From Oreohelix idahoensis (Eukaryota > Mollusca > Gastropoda > Stylommatophora > Oreohelicidae), in NCBI GenBank assembly GCA_024509875.1, contig JAMPIV010004914.1, forward strand, positions 124,001 through 188,000: a stretch of DNA of 64,000 bases, in the 5' to 3' direction. This document shows, piece after piece, positions 20,906-32,804 of this stretch (positions within the stretch are counted from its first letter, which is position 1; each line of letters begins with the position of its first letter). The position numbers were made by a program, and so were the translations under genes. Under the pieces are notes generated by a model. It was not told the DNA's origin. It worked only from the letters and a program-made list of their open reading frames with translations, and ran no database searches.

Positions 20906-23357
20906 TGTGATAAAGTACATTGATACACCGATAAAATTATTATTTGTAATTATAAAGTAAGATAGTGTAGAAATAAAAATAGTTAAGTTGTGATGCGTCT
21001 TCTTCCCCCACACCAGTCATTGTGTTGATTTTAGCAAGACAGAAACGTAGTGTAAGGGCACTATCGTTTGCTAGTGACCTTGGAACTATTGGTAACAATT
21101 TTGACGGAATAAGCCTTGTGTCGAACCAAAAGAGGAAAGAGGAGGAGAGAGGCAAATGTATTTTTAGAATGCAACTTTTGACACAAGTTGGTTTGAAACA
21201 TGCAAAATTGTAGGCAGACACGGGCGATACTGTTAGTGTCAGAGGGAAAAATACGACCCTAAGTCCAATATTTGTTCGTTTATGGGCACGCAGAGTGACT
21301 AGTATAAACACACATGCAGCGCTCTGTTTGCAAAATAGTACATTTTATGATGTCACAGACTTGTTGTTTCGGATTTAACTAAGCAAAAGCGGGAGAGAGA
21401 TGGCGTGTTTATGTAATGTTAGAATTTGAAACTGATATGGAAAATATATGGAATTCTTTATTTCCAGTACTACAACAATAAAACTTAGTTAGTTTGATAG
21501 ATTATCTTCTCGTGAGAAATAATATGTTTTAAAATACAAAATCCCCCAGATAATAAGAAAGTTATTGTCAAAATACTGTATTGGTTCGAGCAGACAGACG
21601 AACAGATCGGCGTTTTTGCATTCATTTTGCATTCACTAACGGTGACCTTTTGGACGCATTAGAGGAAATGAGGCAAGCAAAAGGGTACATGTAATCTAAT
21701 TGAGGGGGTTAGAAAGAGGGAGAGATATTATGGGATGGCCCAAAACTAAAAATATATTTTAGCAGTGGAAAGTCCAGAAGTGAGTGAGAGAAAATATTGG
21801 TAGGCCAAAAGGCAAGGCTGTAAATTTGGCTTTAATTTTGAAAATTTGAACTGAAAAGCTTAGTCGTTCGCTCTCATTGGCCAACACATATTATATTATT
21901 TAAAACTTAGATAGGCGGGACGCCATTTGTATAGAAGCAGTCCCTATGTCAGGACGATGCAATAGTATTATGAATTTGTGAAACTAAAGTAAATAAAATT
22001 AAAAACAAAATTCATAAGAGTGCCATCAGCAGCAGAGCTGAATCTGTGCCATTCATCGTTCGTGTGTTTTATTTCTTGAATCTGTAGTAAGATAGACATT
22101 ATTAACTATTATTTATATTCTGAATTATGTTGTTTGACTTGGGTAATGATGATGTTTTACGACTAAGTCCATAAGTCATGAGTAGACTTATGCAAAGCCT
22201 ATTTGTTGCTCCACCATATTATAAAAACTACCAGAGAGGTAGAACCAAACGACTTTGTACATTATCATCAAGGATCATATCACCTATCCAAATTTATGGA
22301 AGATTGTGGATAATTGTAGAGATGTTGTAGCCAGTAGAGGAGAGGAAATTAAAAACTGGTACAAAACTGTTACATTGTTGAGGTGGATGTGCTGAGTCGG
22401 TCAGAAAGATCTGACCCAAGTATTTCTTTTAAATGTATTATAAATTGTGCATTTGTGGGAATTGATATTTTGTTAAGACAAGCCTTAATCTTCATGTTAC
22501 AGGGTTTGTTACTAGCACTACGCTAGTGCCAGCTTCCTGATTATATTGAACTGTGTGACAGTGGAGGTGGCTGTCGCAGTACAAGCGCTCTACCACTGGA
22601 ACTGTGGTCTTGGTATCAGCTTCTTGCGAAGATTACCTCAGGAAGATCGAGACAGTGGCCGTCGGCTGGACAAACTACTATCAACAAACGTCACAGGGCC
22701 AGTTAAGTACAACAGACTGGGCCTGGAACATCTTATCAACGACCACCAACTTAGAAAATAACTGTATAATACAAAGATCAATTTTCCCTCAATAAAGTGC
22801 AGAAAATAAATAGAATTCTTGTGAAGAAAGATAGGGTGTGATGAACACATCCCGACTCGCACTCCAGTAACAGTGTAGTGAGATTACATTAGATCAACAC
22901 CATTAAGTATAAATCCTATAATGTGTATGGACAGATTGTCCCTTTAGTTAATTAAAATTTCTTATATATATATATATGTATATATCCATAATTTGATTAC
23001 ATTTTGAAATTGACAGTCCTGAACAAAAGAATATCTCGTTCAGGACTAAATAAAATTGTAAAAAAAGTTATCACTACAAAAATTTAAAAACACGGTGTTA
23101 GTTGAGTTGATCATAGAAATTAATAGTTGTTTATATGTGTGTTTGTGGGTTGATTTACATCACACCACATTTGCAATACCCTAGACATTAGACATAGCTA
23201 TCAGACATACTAGTCAAGAATAAGTCTGAGTGAGATCTTATGGTGGTAGCAGAAAGGTCCCCTGATAACTCACTCTAAACCATAGATATTCAGGGACCTT
23301 CACAGCTGACCTCACTCAGTACAATAGAAAACATAATAACATCATAAAACCACCACA
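20906..23357 (+). repeat. LTR 1 of tandem Gmr1-like element (2452 bp)
   Basis: It begins TGTGATAAAGTACATTGATA and ends AAAACCACCACA, so it has TG..CA ends. It is nearly identical to LTR2 and recognisably more divergent from LTR3. It contains a TATAAA at about 21302, AATAAA signals at about 21990 and 22790, a (TA)n run at about 22968, and a perfect 10-bp-stem hairpin at 23015-23047 (AGTCCTGAAC / GTTCAGGACT, 13-nt loop) kept in all three LTRs. Small frames inside it are not conserved as protein. Confidence 0.92.
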
Positions 23358-23385
23358 TATATTGGGTAGCTCACTCCCGGGATTT
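23358..23385 (+). promoter_or_regulatory. candidate primer-binding site
   Basis: Just after LTR1, TATAT is followed by TGGGTAGCTCACTCCCGGG (TGG at 23363), with the same in copy 2 from 30984. A TGG start near the LTR end suits a tRNA CCA-3' primer. The matching tRNA was not identified. Confidence 0.45.
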
Positions 23386-23600
23386 AAAATTAGCATTATA
23401 TATGGATTCAATATTGAAATTGTATAACTACTATCCCTGAGATAAGCAAGATTCAATAAGATATAAATTATAGTACTTTTGGTGGAAAAATAGTTGATAA
23501 TTTGTCACGGCCAGTAATTAGTTAAATTAAATAGTCATTGTTAGTACCTTGTTAATTAGAGTTTTGAAATTTACCTTAGAACATTGTTAAGATTGATATT

Positions 23601-24867
23601 ATGGCAGACTTAGCAAAGTTCAGATCTGCTGCTGTGCTGGCTGCAAGAGATATGGGTATGGATGGGCCAGAGCTGGTCCAACATGTAACTTCAGAGGTTG
23701 ATAAATTTATTGAACGTGAAGAAAAAAGATTAGAAAAAGAAGCAGAAAGAAAATTAGAAGTAGAGAAAGAAATTAAAAAGTTACAGATTGAGGCTGACAA
23801 AGAGGCTAGGGCATTGGAGGCGGATAGGGAGGCTGAAATTAGGAGGCTCCAATTTGAAGAAAAAAAGGCAGAAAGGGAGGCTGAAGAAAAAAAGGCTGAA
23901 AGGGAGGCTGAAGAAAAAAAGGCCGAAAGGGAGGCTGAAAAAAAAGGCCGAAAGAGAAGCAGAGGAAAGAAGATGGGCTGCAGAGAGGGAAGCTGAAAAG
24001 GAGGAGAAGCGATTACAGAGGGAGCATGAGTTACGACTAAGGGAGTTGGAATTACAAGGCCATGCTCCTGAAGGTGGTAACAGCCCTTTACCTCCGATCC
24101 CACTGCTAGTCAGGGAGCCTCAACCTCAGCTATGGGGTTCCATTTAGACCATTTTGTAGAGAGGGATGATGACATTGAGTCATTTCTATCCAGGTTTGAG
24201 GTATTAGCCACCACCTATGGGTTAGAGAGAGAAAGGTGGAGTTTAAAGTTATCCCAGGGTCTTAGGGGAACAGCTTATGAAGTGTTTGCAAAGATGAGCA
24301 AAGATGACCAAGACAATTATGACATGTTAAAGCAGGCTCTTTTGCTAAGGTATAAAAAGAATGGACAATTTTATATGAAAAAGTTTAGAAATGCCAAGCT
24401 ACTGACGGGCGAGACCTATCACCAGTTCTCTGCACATTTAGAGACTTACTTGGAGAAATGGACTGCTCTGGGGAAAACCCAAGATCTTAAAGAAATGATC
24501 CTTATTGAGCAATTGAGAGAGTCCATGGCTCCAGACTTGAGAAAGTTTCTCATGGAACAAGGTGCAGAAGAGGTTGGTTGAGTTACTTAATGTTGCTGAG
24601 AGATATCAGGCGCCCAGTCAGGCACCAAAAAGAAACATAAAGAAAATTATAAGGACCCCCAGAACTCTAATAAATTTGACAACAAAGGTAAGCAAAACTT
24701 TGATAGGCCACGAAATGACTATAGAAATAAAAACTCACAGTTCAATGACAGAAAATATGATGAAAGAAAAGCTTTTCATCAAAATAAATTATATTGTAAA
24801 TGGTGTAAGAGGGAAGGACATGACACCAAAGTTTGTACTAAGAAACCTTCTGGATTTGCTGCGATGA
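23601..24867 (+). pseudogene. Gmr1-like gag, copy 1 (frameshifted)
   Basis: It starts MADLAKFRSAAVLAARDMGM. The first frame (23601-23996) is a Glu/Lys/Arg-rich helix with repeats of EEKKAEREA encoded by short tandem repeats. A shift follows. The capsid part (24132-24581) reads HFVERDDDIESFLSRFEVLA, YDMLKQALLLRY and ETYHQFSAHLETYLEKW, resembling the SCAN/Gmr1 capsid fold. Further shifts near 24575 and 24630 lead to a CCHC zinc knuckle (CKWCKREGHDTKVC, 24795-24836). The stop after EQGAEEVG and the later shift are shared with copy 2. Confidence 0.85.
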
Positions 24868-25104
24868 AGATGGGGAACAAGGGAGTAAAGGACAAACCTA
24901 CTGGACAGCAGGAACCTTATCACCCTCCAGTGTGTGAGGATGTAGTCTGTAACGGGGTCACCATTAGGTGCCTTTATGATACAGGCTTAGATTTTGATTC
25001 GGTTGTGAGTTGGCACTTGGTGAACCCAGATCAGTATACCACAGAACCAGTGGAGATACAAGGGGCGACCAAGGACATACCACTCATGACACTTCCCATT
25101 GCAA

Positions 25105-25143
<39 letters not shown>

Positions 25144-25558
25144 CGTACGCCCGCTAATACTCGAGGCGAAATCTCAGGTTATTACTATGTCTAACCTGAC
25201 ATTGATTTTACGTGAGTATCCCTTTTTACTTGTACAGAGACAGGTGTCCCTCGCCATTCAGGCAAATACTCTCCGATTTCGGAGGTACCCATTGCAGCTG
25301 GGTCGGCTCAGGAGCCGCCAATCCCTGGTCGACAACACTCCTTCAAATGTGGTTGCCAGGTCTCGAGTTAATCCAGTCCAATTCCCGGTCGACGAAAAAT
25401 CCTCAAATGCCGTCGCCCGGGTTTGATCCTGAATCACCCGGTCGCCAGAGCGGTGTTGTAACCACTACGCTAGCGCGGCTCCCATTGCAAGGATAACTGT
25501 GAAAACTCGCTATGTGGAAGGCATAATCAGAGCAGCAGTGATAGACGCACCCATCTAA
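24868..25558 (+). pseudogene. retroelement protease, copy 1, split by a SINE
   Basis: Aspartic-protease motif CLYDTGLDFDSV (DTG codons 24978-24986), in frame with the zinc knuckle. The domain is cut at 25109-25479 by a SINE. The downstream part reaches AAVIDAPI and an in-frame TAA (25556-25558), which falls before the expected C-terminal ILG strand (PLILG follows the stop). Copy 2 has the same TAA and no SINE. Confidence 0.85.
25094..25494 (-). mobile_element. full-length SINE with 36-nt poly(A) and 15-bp TSD
   Basis: The SINE occupies 25109-25479 on the minus strand, between direct repeats TCCCATTGCAAGGAT (25094-25108 and 25480-25494). On the minus strand it starts with a tRNA-like head (A box TAGCGTAGTGG, B-box region GGATCAAACCCGGG) and ends in 35-36 uninterrupted A residues. 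Copy 2 of the host element (32717-32731) shows the single unoccupied target sequence. The insertion point and duplication are therefore known exactly from within the window. Confidence 0.93.
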
Positions 25559-25567
25559 CCTCTGATA

Positions 25568-26956
25568 TTGGGGTGTCGTTATGTCTTCTTGGGGAATCCC
25601 AAGAGACATGTGGTCATGGTAACAGTGCAGACCAGATCACAGTCCAAGAAGGAAGAAGATGAACCTATAAATACTCATCCAGAGATGAGGAAGGTGCAGG
25701 CTGAGGATAAGACCCTCAAGCCTTGTTTTTTAAAATTGCCCAAATGTCACACACCTCCCAGCAAGGGAGATTATTATATGAAGAACAAATTGTTGTATAG
25801 GAAGGCCGGAACTGGTACAAATAGTCATGGACAGCTGGTTCTTCCAACTTCATATAGGGAGAGAGTGATGGAACTAGGGCATGTGATTCCCTTCAGTGGT
25901 CATATGGGGATCAGCGCAACAGGACAGCGTATAGGTTGTCATTATTTCTGGCCAGGTATAACGGAAGATATAAAGAGATATGTCAAATCCTGCCCAGAAT
26001 GTCAAAGGGTAGCTCCAAAGCACTGGACTGCTCCAGCAACTCTAGGGGAAATGCCCATTGTGGGAACACCTTTTGAGAGGGTTGCAGTGGATATTGTAGG
26101 ACCTCTCACTCGGACCAAGAGGAGGAACAGTTACATCCTTACGCTGGTGGACACTTGTTCTATGTGGGGAGAGGCGGTAGCCCTGCCATCAATTGATTCA
26201 AAACATGTAGCAGAGGCACTACTTACAATATTCACTAGGTTAGGATTCCCGCATCAAATCTTGACTGATAACGGCTCACAGTTCAAGGGGAAACTAACGG
26301 AAGAAGTTTTCAGGATCTTCCTAGCCAGGCACTTTCACTGTAGTCCGTATCACCCCCAAGGGAACGGCCAGGTAGAGAGGTTCAATGGGACCCTCATTTC
26401 TATCCTGAGAAAGCTGGCAATCGAGAAACCTGATATGTGGGACCAATATTTGCCCGCTGCGTTGTTTGCGTATCGGGAAGTTCCACATAATTCAACCGGG
26501 ATGGCACCCGCAACCTTGTTATTTGGGAGGCCAATCAAAGGTCCATTGGAAGCCTTGTTGAGGACATGGACAGGTGAGAAGGCAGAAGAGACTGTTACCT
26601 CATCATATCAATATGTAAACGAGCTGACCACTCGTCTTAAAACTGGCTGGAAACTTGCTAATGATAATTTGAGACAAGCCAGGAAAAAACATGCTGCATA
26701 TTTTAATAAGAAAGCGAAGGATAGGGAACTATTTGTGGGAGAGAAGGTGCTTCTTCTACTACCCGGCAGCAGTAACAAATTACAAATTGGATGGCAAGGT
26801 CCATATACAGTTCTAGAGAAGGTGTCTAGAACAAATTATAAAATCGACAAGAAGGGAAAAGAGAAAATATATCATGTGAACCTTCTAAAGAAGTATCTGG
26901 ACAGGGAAATCCAGGAAGGAACACACTTAATGTCCTTGTCAATAGCAACAGGGTAG
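25568..26956 (+). pseudogene. Gmr1-like integrase, copy 1
   Basis: A 462-codon open frame with the zinc-binding HHCC (HVIPFSGHMG..CPECQ), the catalytic core D (VAVDIVGPL), D (ILTDNGSQF) and E (GNGQVERFNG) with exact D-35-E spacing, then GPYTVLEKVSRTNYKI of the C-terminal SH3-like domain. It precedes the RT, the opposite of most Ty3/gypsy elements and the defining feature of the Gmr1 group. It ends at TAG (26954-26956), in frame with the RT frame. The stop is shared with copy 2. Confidence 0.92.
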
Positions 26957-27034
26957 AAAAATGAACCACTTACCTCTCATGAGTACCCCCTAAAAACATG
27001 TGAGACCCCTGCACATGTAAAAATCAGTAACCAC

Positions 27035-28129
27035 TTGACGAAAAAACAGAGGGAGCAGGTTCAAAAGGTTCTGACTGATCATACAGACATGTTAACGGAC
27101 AAACCGGGGCACACGAATTTGTTGGAATATGATATGAAACTTGTAGACCCAACACCAATCTGTATGAGAGCCTATACTATCCCGTTTGCAAAGAAGAAAG
27201 CGCTGAAGGAGGAGATTGAGTATCTGTTGAAAGAAGGGATTATTTCACACAGTGAGTCTCCATATAGCTCCAGTGTGGTTTTGTTGCAAAAACCATCTGG
27301 GGAACATAGACTGTGCATAGATTACAGGAAACTGAATGCTGTCACAGAAAATCAGGTGGATCCATTACCGGATACAAATCCGCTATTTGCCAGGCTGAAC
27401 AAGGCAAAGTATTTTTCAAAGGTGGATCTTAGCAAAGGCTATTATCAAATTCCAGTAAAGCCGGAGGTTCGACCTTATTTAGCATTTAGATCTTTGGAAG
27501 GACATTATGAATTCAACATGTTGCCGTTTGGGTTGAAAAATGCTCCGAGTGTGTTTTCTAGGATGATGCGAAAATTGTTGGATCCCCTGAAAAATCCATG
27601 CATCACAAATTTTATGGATGATATCCTCATTGCTACGGAAACATTTGAGGAACACATTAACTCTTTGACTATGCTGTTTGATAGACTAAGAGAGGCTAAT
27701 TTGACGGCTAGACCAACAAAATGTTGTATTGGATGTAAAGAATTGGAATTCTTGGGACATACTGTATATCAGGGCAGCATGACCCCTGATCCCAAGAACC
27801 TTGAGAAACTGCAGAGAGCACTGCGGCCACAAATCAAGAAAGATGTGAGATCTTTCGTGTCGTTGTGTGGATTTTATAAAAAATATATCAACAATTTTAA
27901 CTCTATTTGTGCTCCTCTGACTGAGTTAACTCGAAAGGGAAATCCTGATAGAATTGTGTGGTCAGCCCAATGTGAATTAGCATACCAGGAATTGAAAGAG
28001 AAACTCACGAGCAAGCCTATTCTAAAATTGCCTGATTTGACTCAGGAATTTGTGATAAGAACGGACACAAGCAATGTGGGCCTGGGGGCCACTTTGTTAC
28101 AAAGGCTGCTTCACCAAATGGGGAACTGA
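27035..28129 (+). pseudogene. Gmr1-like reverse transcriptase, copy 1
   Basis: Open 364-codon frame. Motifs in order: GIISHSESPYSSSVVLLQK, RLCIDYRKLNAVTENQ, YFSKVDLSKGYYQIPV, FNMLPFGLKNAPSVFSRMM, NFMDDILIA (FMDD in place of YMDD), FLGHTVYQG and FVSLCGFYKKYI. It lies in the same frame as the integrase, downstream of an in-frame TAG. A one-base loss in an A run (28101-28103) shifts it out of frame before RNase H. Copy 2 has the same loss. Confidence 0.93.
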
Positions 28130-28452
28130 ACCCAGTCGCTTATGCTAGCTGCAAGTTGAACAGAGCGGAACAAAACTATTCAACCAGCGAAAAAGAATGT
28201 CTAGCTCTGATTTGGGCTATTAGAAAGTTCCAGATCTATCTCTATGGTAGAACATTCGTGGTCCATACGGATCATCAGCCCCTCGTATTCTTATCACAGG
28301 CAAAGCACAAAAATGCTCACTTATTACGATGGTCATTACTCCTACAGCCATATCAATTCACTATCGAATACATCCCCGGGTCACAGAATGTGGGTGCAGA
28401 TTTCCTCAGTAGGCATCCCTGTGAACAAAATCAGAGTATTCCCAAGGCTTAA
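28098..28452 (+). pseudogene. Gmr1-like RNase H, copy 1
   Basis: It continues the RT in a shifted frame: NYSTSEKECLALIWAIRKF, VHTDHQPLVFLSQ, LLRWSLLLQPYQFTIEYIPG, then ADFLSRHP and a stop. It is followed by 70 bp of spacer and a polypurine tract AAGTGGGGAGATA (28512-28524) adjoining the next LTR. Confidence 0.9.
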
Positions 28453-28524
28453 GGAGAAAATTTGATCTATGTGTATCACTGTCTTTGGAACTTGCATCAG
28501 TGCATGTTCTCAAGTGGGGAGATA

Positions 28525-30978
28525 TGTGATAAAGTACATTGATACATCGATAAAATTATTATTTGTAATTATAAAGTAAGATAGTGTAGAAATAAAAATA
28601 GTTAAGTTGTGACGCGTCTTCTTCCCCCACACCAGTCATCGCGCTGATTTTAGCAAGACAGAAACGTAGTGTAAGGGCACTATCGTTTGCTAGTGACCTT
28701 GGAACTATTGGTAACAATTTCGACGGAATAAGCCTTGTGTCGAACCAAAAGAGGAAAGAGGAGGAGAGAGGCAAATGTATTTTTAGAATGCGACTTTTGA
28801 CACAAGTTGGTTTGAAACATGCAAAATTGTAGGCAGACACGGGCGATACTGTTAGTGTCAGAGGGAAAAATACGACCCTAAGTCCAATATTTGTTCGTTT
28901 ATGGGCACGCAGAGTGACTAGTATAAACACACATGCAGCGCTCTGTTTGCAAAATAGTACATTTTATGATGTCACAGACTTGTTGTTTCGGATTTAACTA
29001 AGCAAAAGCGGGAGAGAGATGGCGTGTTTATGTAATGTTAGAATTTGAAACTGATATGGAAAATATATGGAATTCTTTATTTCCAGTACTACAACAATAA
29101 AACTTAGTTAGTTTGATAGATTATCTTCTCCTGAGAAATAATATGTTTTAAAATACAAAATCCCCCAGATAATAAGAAAGTTATTGACAAAATACTGTAT
29201 TGGTTCGAGCAGACAGACGAACAGACCGGCGTTTTTGCATTCATTTTGCATTCACTAACGGTGACCTTTTGGACGCATTAGAGGAAATGAGGCAAGCAAA
29301 AGGGTACATGTAATCTAATTGAGGGGGTTAGAAAGAGGGAGAGATATTATGGGATGGCCCAAAACTAAAAATATATTTTAGCAGTGGAAAGTCCAGAAGT
29401 GAGTGAGAGAAAATATTGGTAGGCCAAAAGGCAAGGCTGTAAATTTGGCTTTAATTTTGAAAATTTGAACTGAAAAGCTTAGTCGTTCGCTCTCATTGGC
29501 CAACACATATTATATTATTGAAAACTTAGATAGGCGGGACGCCATTTGTATAGAAGCAGTCCCTATGTCAGGACGATGCAATAGTATTATGAATTTGTGA
29601 AACTAAAGTAAATAAAATTAAAAACAAAATTCATAAGAGTGCCATCAGCAGCAGAGCTGAATCTGTGCCATTCATCGTTCATGTGTTTTATTTCTTGAAT
29701 CTGTAGTAAGATAGACATTATTAACTATTATTTATATTCTGAATTATGTTGTTTGACTTGGGTAATGATGATGTTTTACGACTAAGTCCATAAGTCATGA
29801 GTAGACTTATGCAAAGCCTATTTGTTGCTCCACCATATTATAAAAACTACCAGAGAGGTAGAACCAAATGACTTTGTACATTATCATCAAGGATCATATC
29901 ACCTATCCAAATTTATGGAAGATTGTGGATAATTGTAGAGATGTTGTAGCCAGTAGAGGAGAGGAAATTAAAAACTGGTACAAAACTGTTACATTGTTGA
30001 GGTGGATGTGCTGAGTCGGTCAGAAAGATCTGACCCAAGTATTTCTTTTAAATGTATTATAAATTGTGCATTTGTGGGAATTGATATTTTGTTAAGACAA
30101 GCCTTAATCTTCATGTTACAGGGTTTGTTACTAGCACTACGCTAGTGCCAGCTTCCTGATTATATTGAACTGTGTGACAGTGGAGGTGGCTGTCGCAGTA
30201 CAAGCGCTCTACCACTGGAACTGTGGTCTTGGTATCAGCTTCTTGCGAAGATTACCTCAGGAAGATCGAGACAGTGGCCGTCGGCTGGACAAACTACTAT
30301 CAACAAACGTCACAGGGCCAGTTAAGTACAACAGACTGGGCCTGGAACATCTTATCAACGACCACCAACTTAGAAAATAACTGTATAATACAAAGATCAA
30401 TTTTCCCTCAATAAAGTGCAGAAAATAAATAGAATTCTTGTGAAGAAAGATAGGGTGTGATGAACACATCCCGACTCGCACTCCAGTAACAGTGTAGTGA
30501 GATTACATTAGATCAACACCATTAAGTATAAATCCTATAATGTGTATGGACAGATTGTCCCTTTAGTTAATTAAAATTTCTTATATATATATATATATGT
30601 ATATATCCATAATTTGATTACATTTTGAAATTGACAGTCCTGAACAAAAGAATATCTCGTTCAGGACTAAATAAAATTGTAAAAAAAGTTATCACTACAA
30701 AAATTTAAAAACACGGTGTTAGTTGAGTTGATCATAGAAATTAATAGTTGTTTATATGTGTGTTTGTGGGTTGATTTACATCACACCACATTTGCAATAC
30801 CCTAGACATTAGACATAGCTATCAGACATACTAGTCAAGAATAAGTCTGAGTGAGATCTTATGGTGGTAGCAGAAAGGTCCCCTGATAACTCACTCTAAA
30901 CCATAGATATTCAGGGACCTTCACAGCTGACCTCACTCAGTACAATAGAAAACATAATAACATCATAAAACCACCACA
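28525..30978 (+). repeat. LTR 2, shared by both element copies (2454 bp)
   Basis: It starts TGTGATAAAG directly after the polypurine tract of copy 1 and ends ACCACCACA directly before the primer-site region of copy 2. It thus acts as 3' LTR of copy 1 and 5' LTR of copy 2. No target duplication separates it from either side. It is closer to LTR1 than to LTR3. Hairpin at 30636-30668. Confidence 0.92.
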
Positions 30979-31221
30979 TATATTGGGTAGCTCGCTCCCG
31001 GGATTTAAAATTAGCATTATATATGTATTCAATATTGAAATTGTATAACTACTATCCCTGAGATAAGCAAGATTCAATAAGATATAAATTATAGTACTTT
31101 TGGTGGAAAAATAGTTGATAATTTGTCACGGCCAGTAATTAGTTAAATTAAATAGTCATTGTTAGTACCTTGTTAATTAGAGTTTTGAAATTTACCTTAG
31201 AACATTGTTAAGATTGATATT

Positions 31222-32490
31222 ATGGCAGACTTAGCAAAGTTCAGATCTGCTGCTGTGCTGGCTGCAAGAGATATGGGTATGGATGGGCCAGAGCTGGTCC
31301 AACATGTAACTTCAGAGGTTGATAAATTTATTGAACGTGAAGAAAAAAGATTAGAAAAAGAAGTAGAAAGAAAATTAGAAGTAGAGAAAGAAATTAAAAA
31401 GTTACAGATTGAGGCTGACAAAGAGGCTAGGGCATTGGAGGCGGATAGGGAGGCTGAAATTAGGAGGCTCCAATTTGAAGAAAAAAAAGGCAGAAAGGGA
31501 GGCTGAAGAAAAAAAGGCTGAAAGGGAGGCTGAAGAAAAAAAGGCCGAAAGGGAGGCTGAAAAAAAAGGCCGAAAGAGAAGCAGAGGAAAGAAGATGGGC
31601 TGCAGAGAGGGAAGCTGAAAAGGAGGAGAAGCGATTACAGAGGGAGCATGATATACGACTAAGGGAGTTGGAATTACAAGGCCATGCTCCTGAAGGTGGT
31701 AACAGCCCTTCTACCTCCGATGCCACTGCTAGTCAGGGAGCCTCAACCTCAGCTATGGGGTTCCATTTAGACCATTTTGTAGAGAGGGATGATGACATTG
31801 AGTCATTTCTATCCAGGTTTGAGGTATTAGCCACCACCTATGGGTTTAGAGAGAGAAAGGTGGAGTTTAAAGTTATCCAGGGTCTTAGAGGAACAGCTTA
31901 TGAAGTGTTTGCAAAGATGAGCAAAGATGACCAAGACAATTATGACATGTTAAAGCAGGCTCTTTTGCTAAGGTATAAAAAGAATGGACAATTTTATATG
32001 AAAAAGTTTAGAAATGCCAAGCTACTGACGGGCGAGACCTATCACCAGTTCTCTGCACATTTAGAGACTTACTTGGAGAAATGGACTGCTCTGGGGAAAA
32101 CCCAAGATCTTAAAGAAATGATCCTTATTGAGCAATTGAGAGAGTCCATGGCTCCAGACTTGAGAAAGTTTCTCATGGAACAAGGTGCAGAAGAGGTTGG
32201 TTGAGTTACTTAATGTTGCTGAGAGATATCAGGCGCCCAGTCAGGCACCAAAAAGAAACATAAAGAAAATTATAAGGACCCCCAGAACTCTAATAAATTT
32301 GACAACAAAGGTAAGCAAAACTTTGATAGGCCACGAAATGACTATAGAAATAAAAACTCACAGTTCAATGACAGAAAATATGATGAAAGAAAAGCTTTTC
32401 ATCAAAATAAATTATATTGTAAATGGTGTAAGAGGGAAGGACATGACACCAAAGTTTGTACTAAGAAACCTTCTGGATTTGCTGCGATGA
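31222..32490 (+). pseudogene. Gmr1-like gag, copy 2 (frameshifted)
   Basis: Same start and layout as copy 1: charged helix (31222-31506), a shift in an A run, capsid region (31668-32204, here continuous from ELQGHAPEGG through HFVERDDDIESF), the shared stop after EEVG, and the zinc knuckle at 32418-32459. It has one extra A at about 31488 relative to copy 1, so the first shift occurs earlier. Confidence 0.85.
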
Positions 32491-32795
32491 AGATGGGGAA
32501 CAAGGGAGTAAAGGACAAACCTACTGGACAGCAGGAACCTTATCACCCTCCAGTGTGTGAGGATGTAGTCTGTAACGGGGTCACCATTAGGTGCCTTTAT
32601 GATACAGGCTTAGATTTTGATTCGGTTGTGAGTTGGCACTTGGTAAACCCAGATCAGTATACCACAGAACCAGTGGAGATACAAGGGGCGACCAAGGACA
32701 TACCACTCATGACACTTCCCATTGCAAGGATAACTGTGAAAACTCACTATGTGGAAGGCGTAATCAGAGCAGCAGTGATAGACGCACCCATCTAA
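32491..32795 (+). pseudogene. retroelement protease, copy 2 (no SINE)
   Basis: Continuous with the zinc knuckle. CLYDTGLDF carries the DTG active site. The reading passes the empty SINE site (32717-32731) and stops at TAA (32793-32795) between AAVIDAPI and PLILG. The integrase frame starting at 32805 is in the same frame, so only this stop separates Gag-Pro from integrase. Confidence 0.88.
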
Positions 32796-32804
32796 CCTCT
32801 GATA

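Noticed and set aside
20940..21311. 123-codon minus frame inside LTR1 (also in LTR2, broken in LTR3)
   Set aside because: Only in LTR non-coding sequence, interrupted in LTR3, no recognisable domain.
22546..22862. Short frames within the LTRs on both strands
   Set aside because: Overlapping frames on both strands in LTR sequence. Their apparent conservation only reflects LTR identity.
25109..25143. Poly(T) run as an assembly artefact
   Set aside because: It is the poly(A) tail of a minus-strand SINE bounded by a perfect target duplication.
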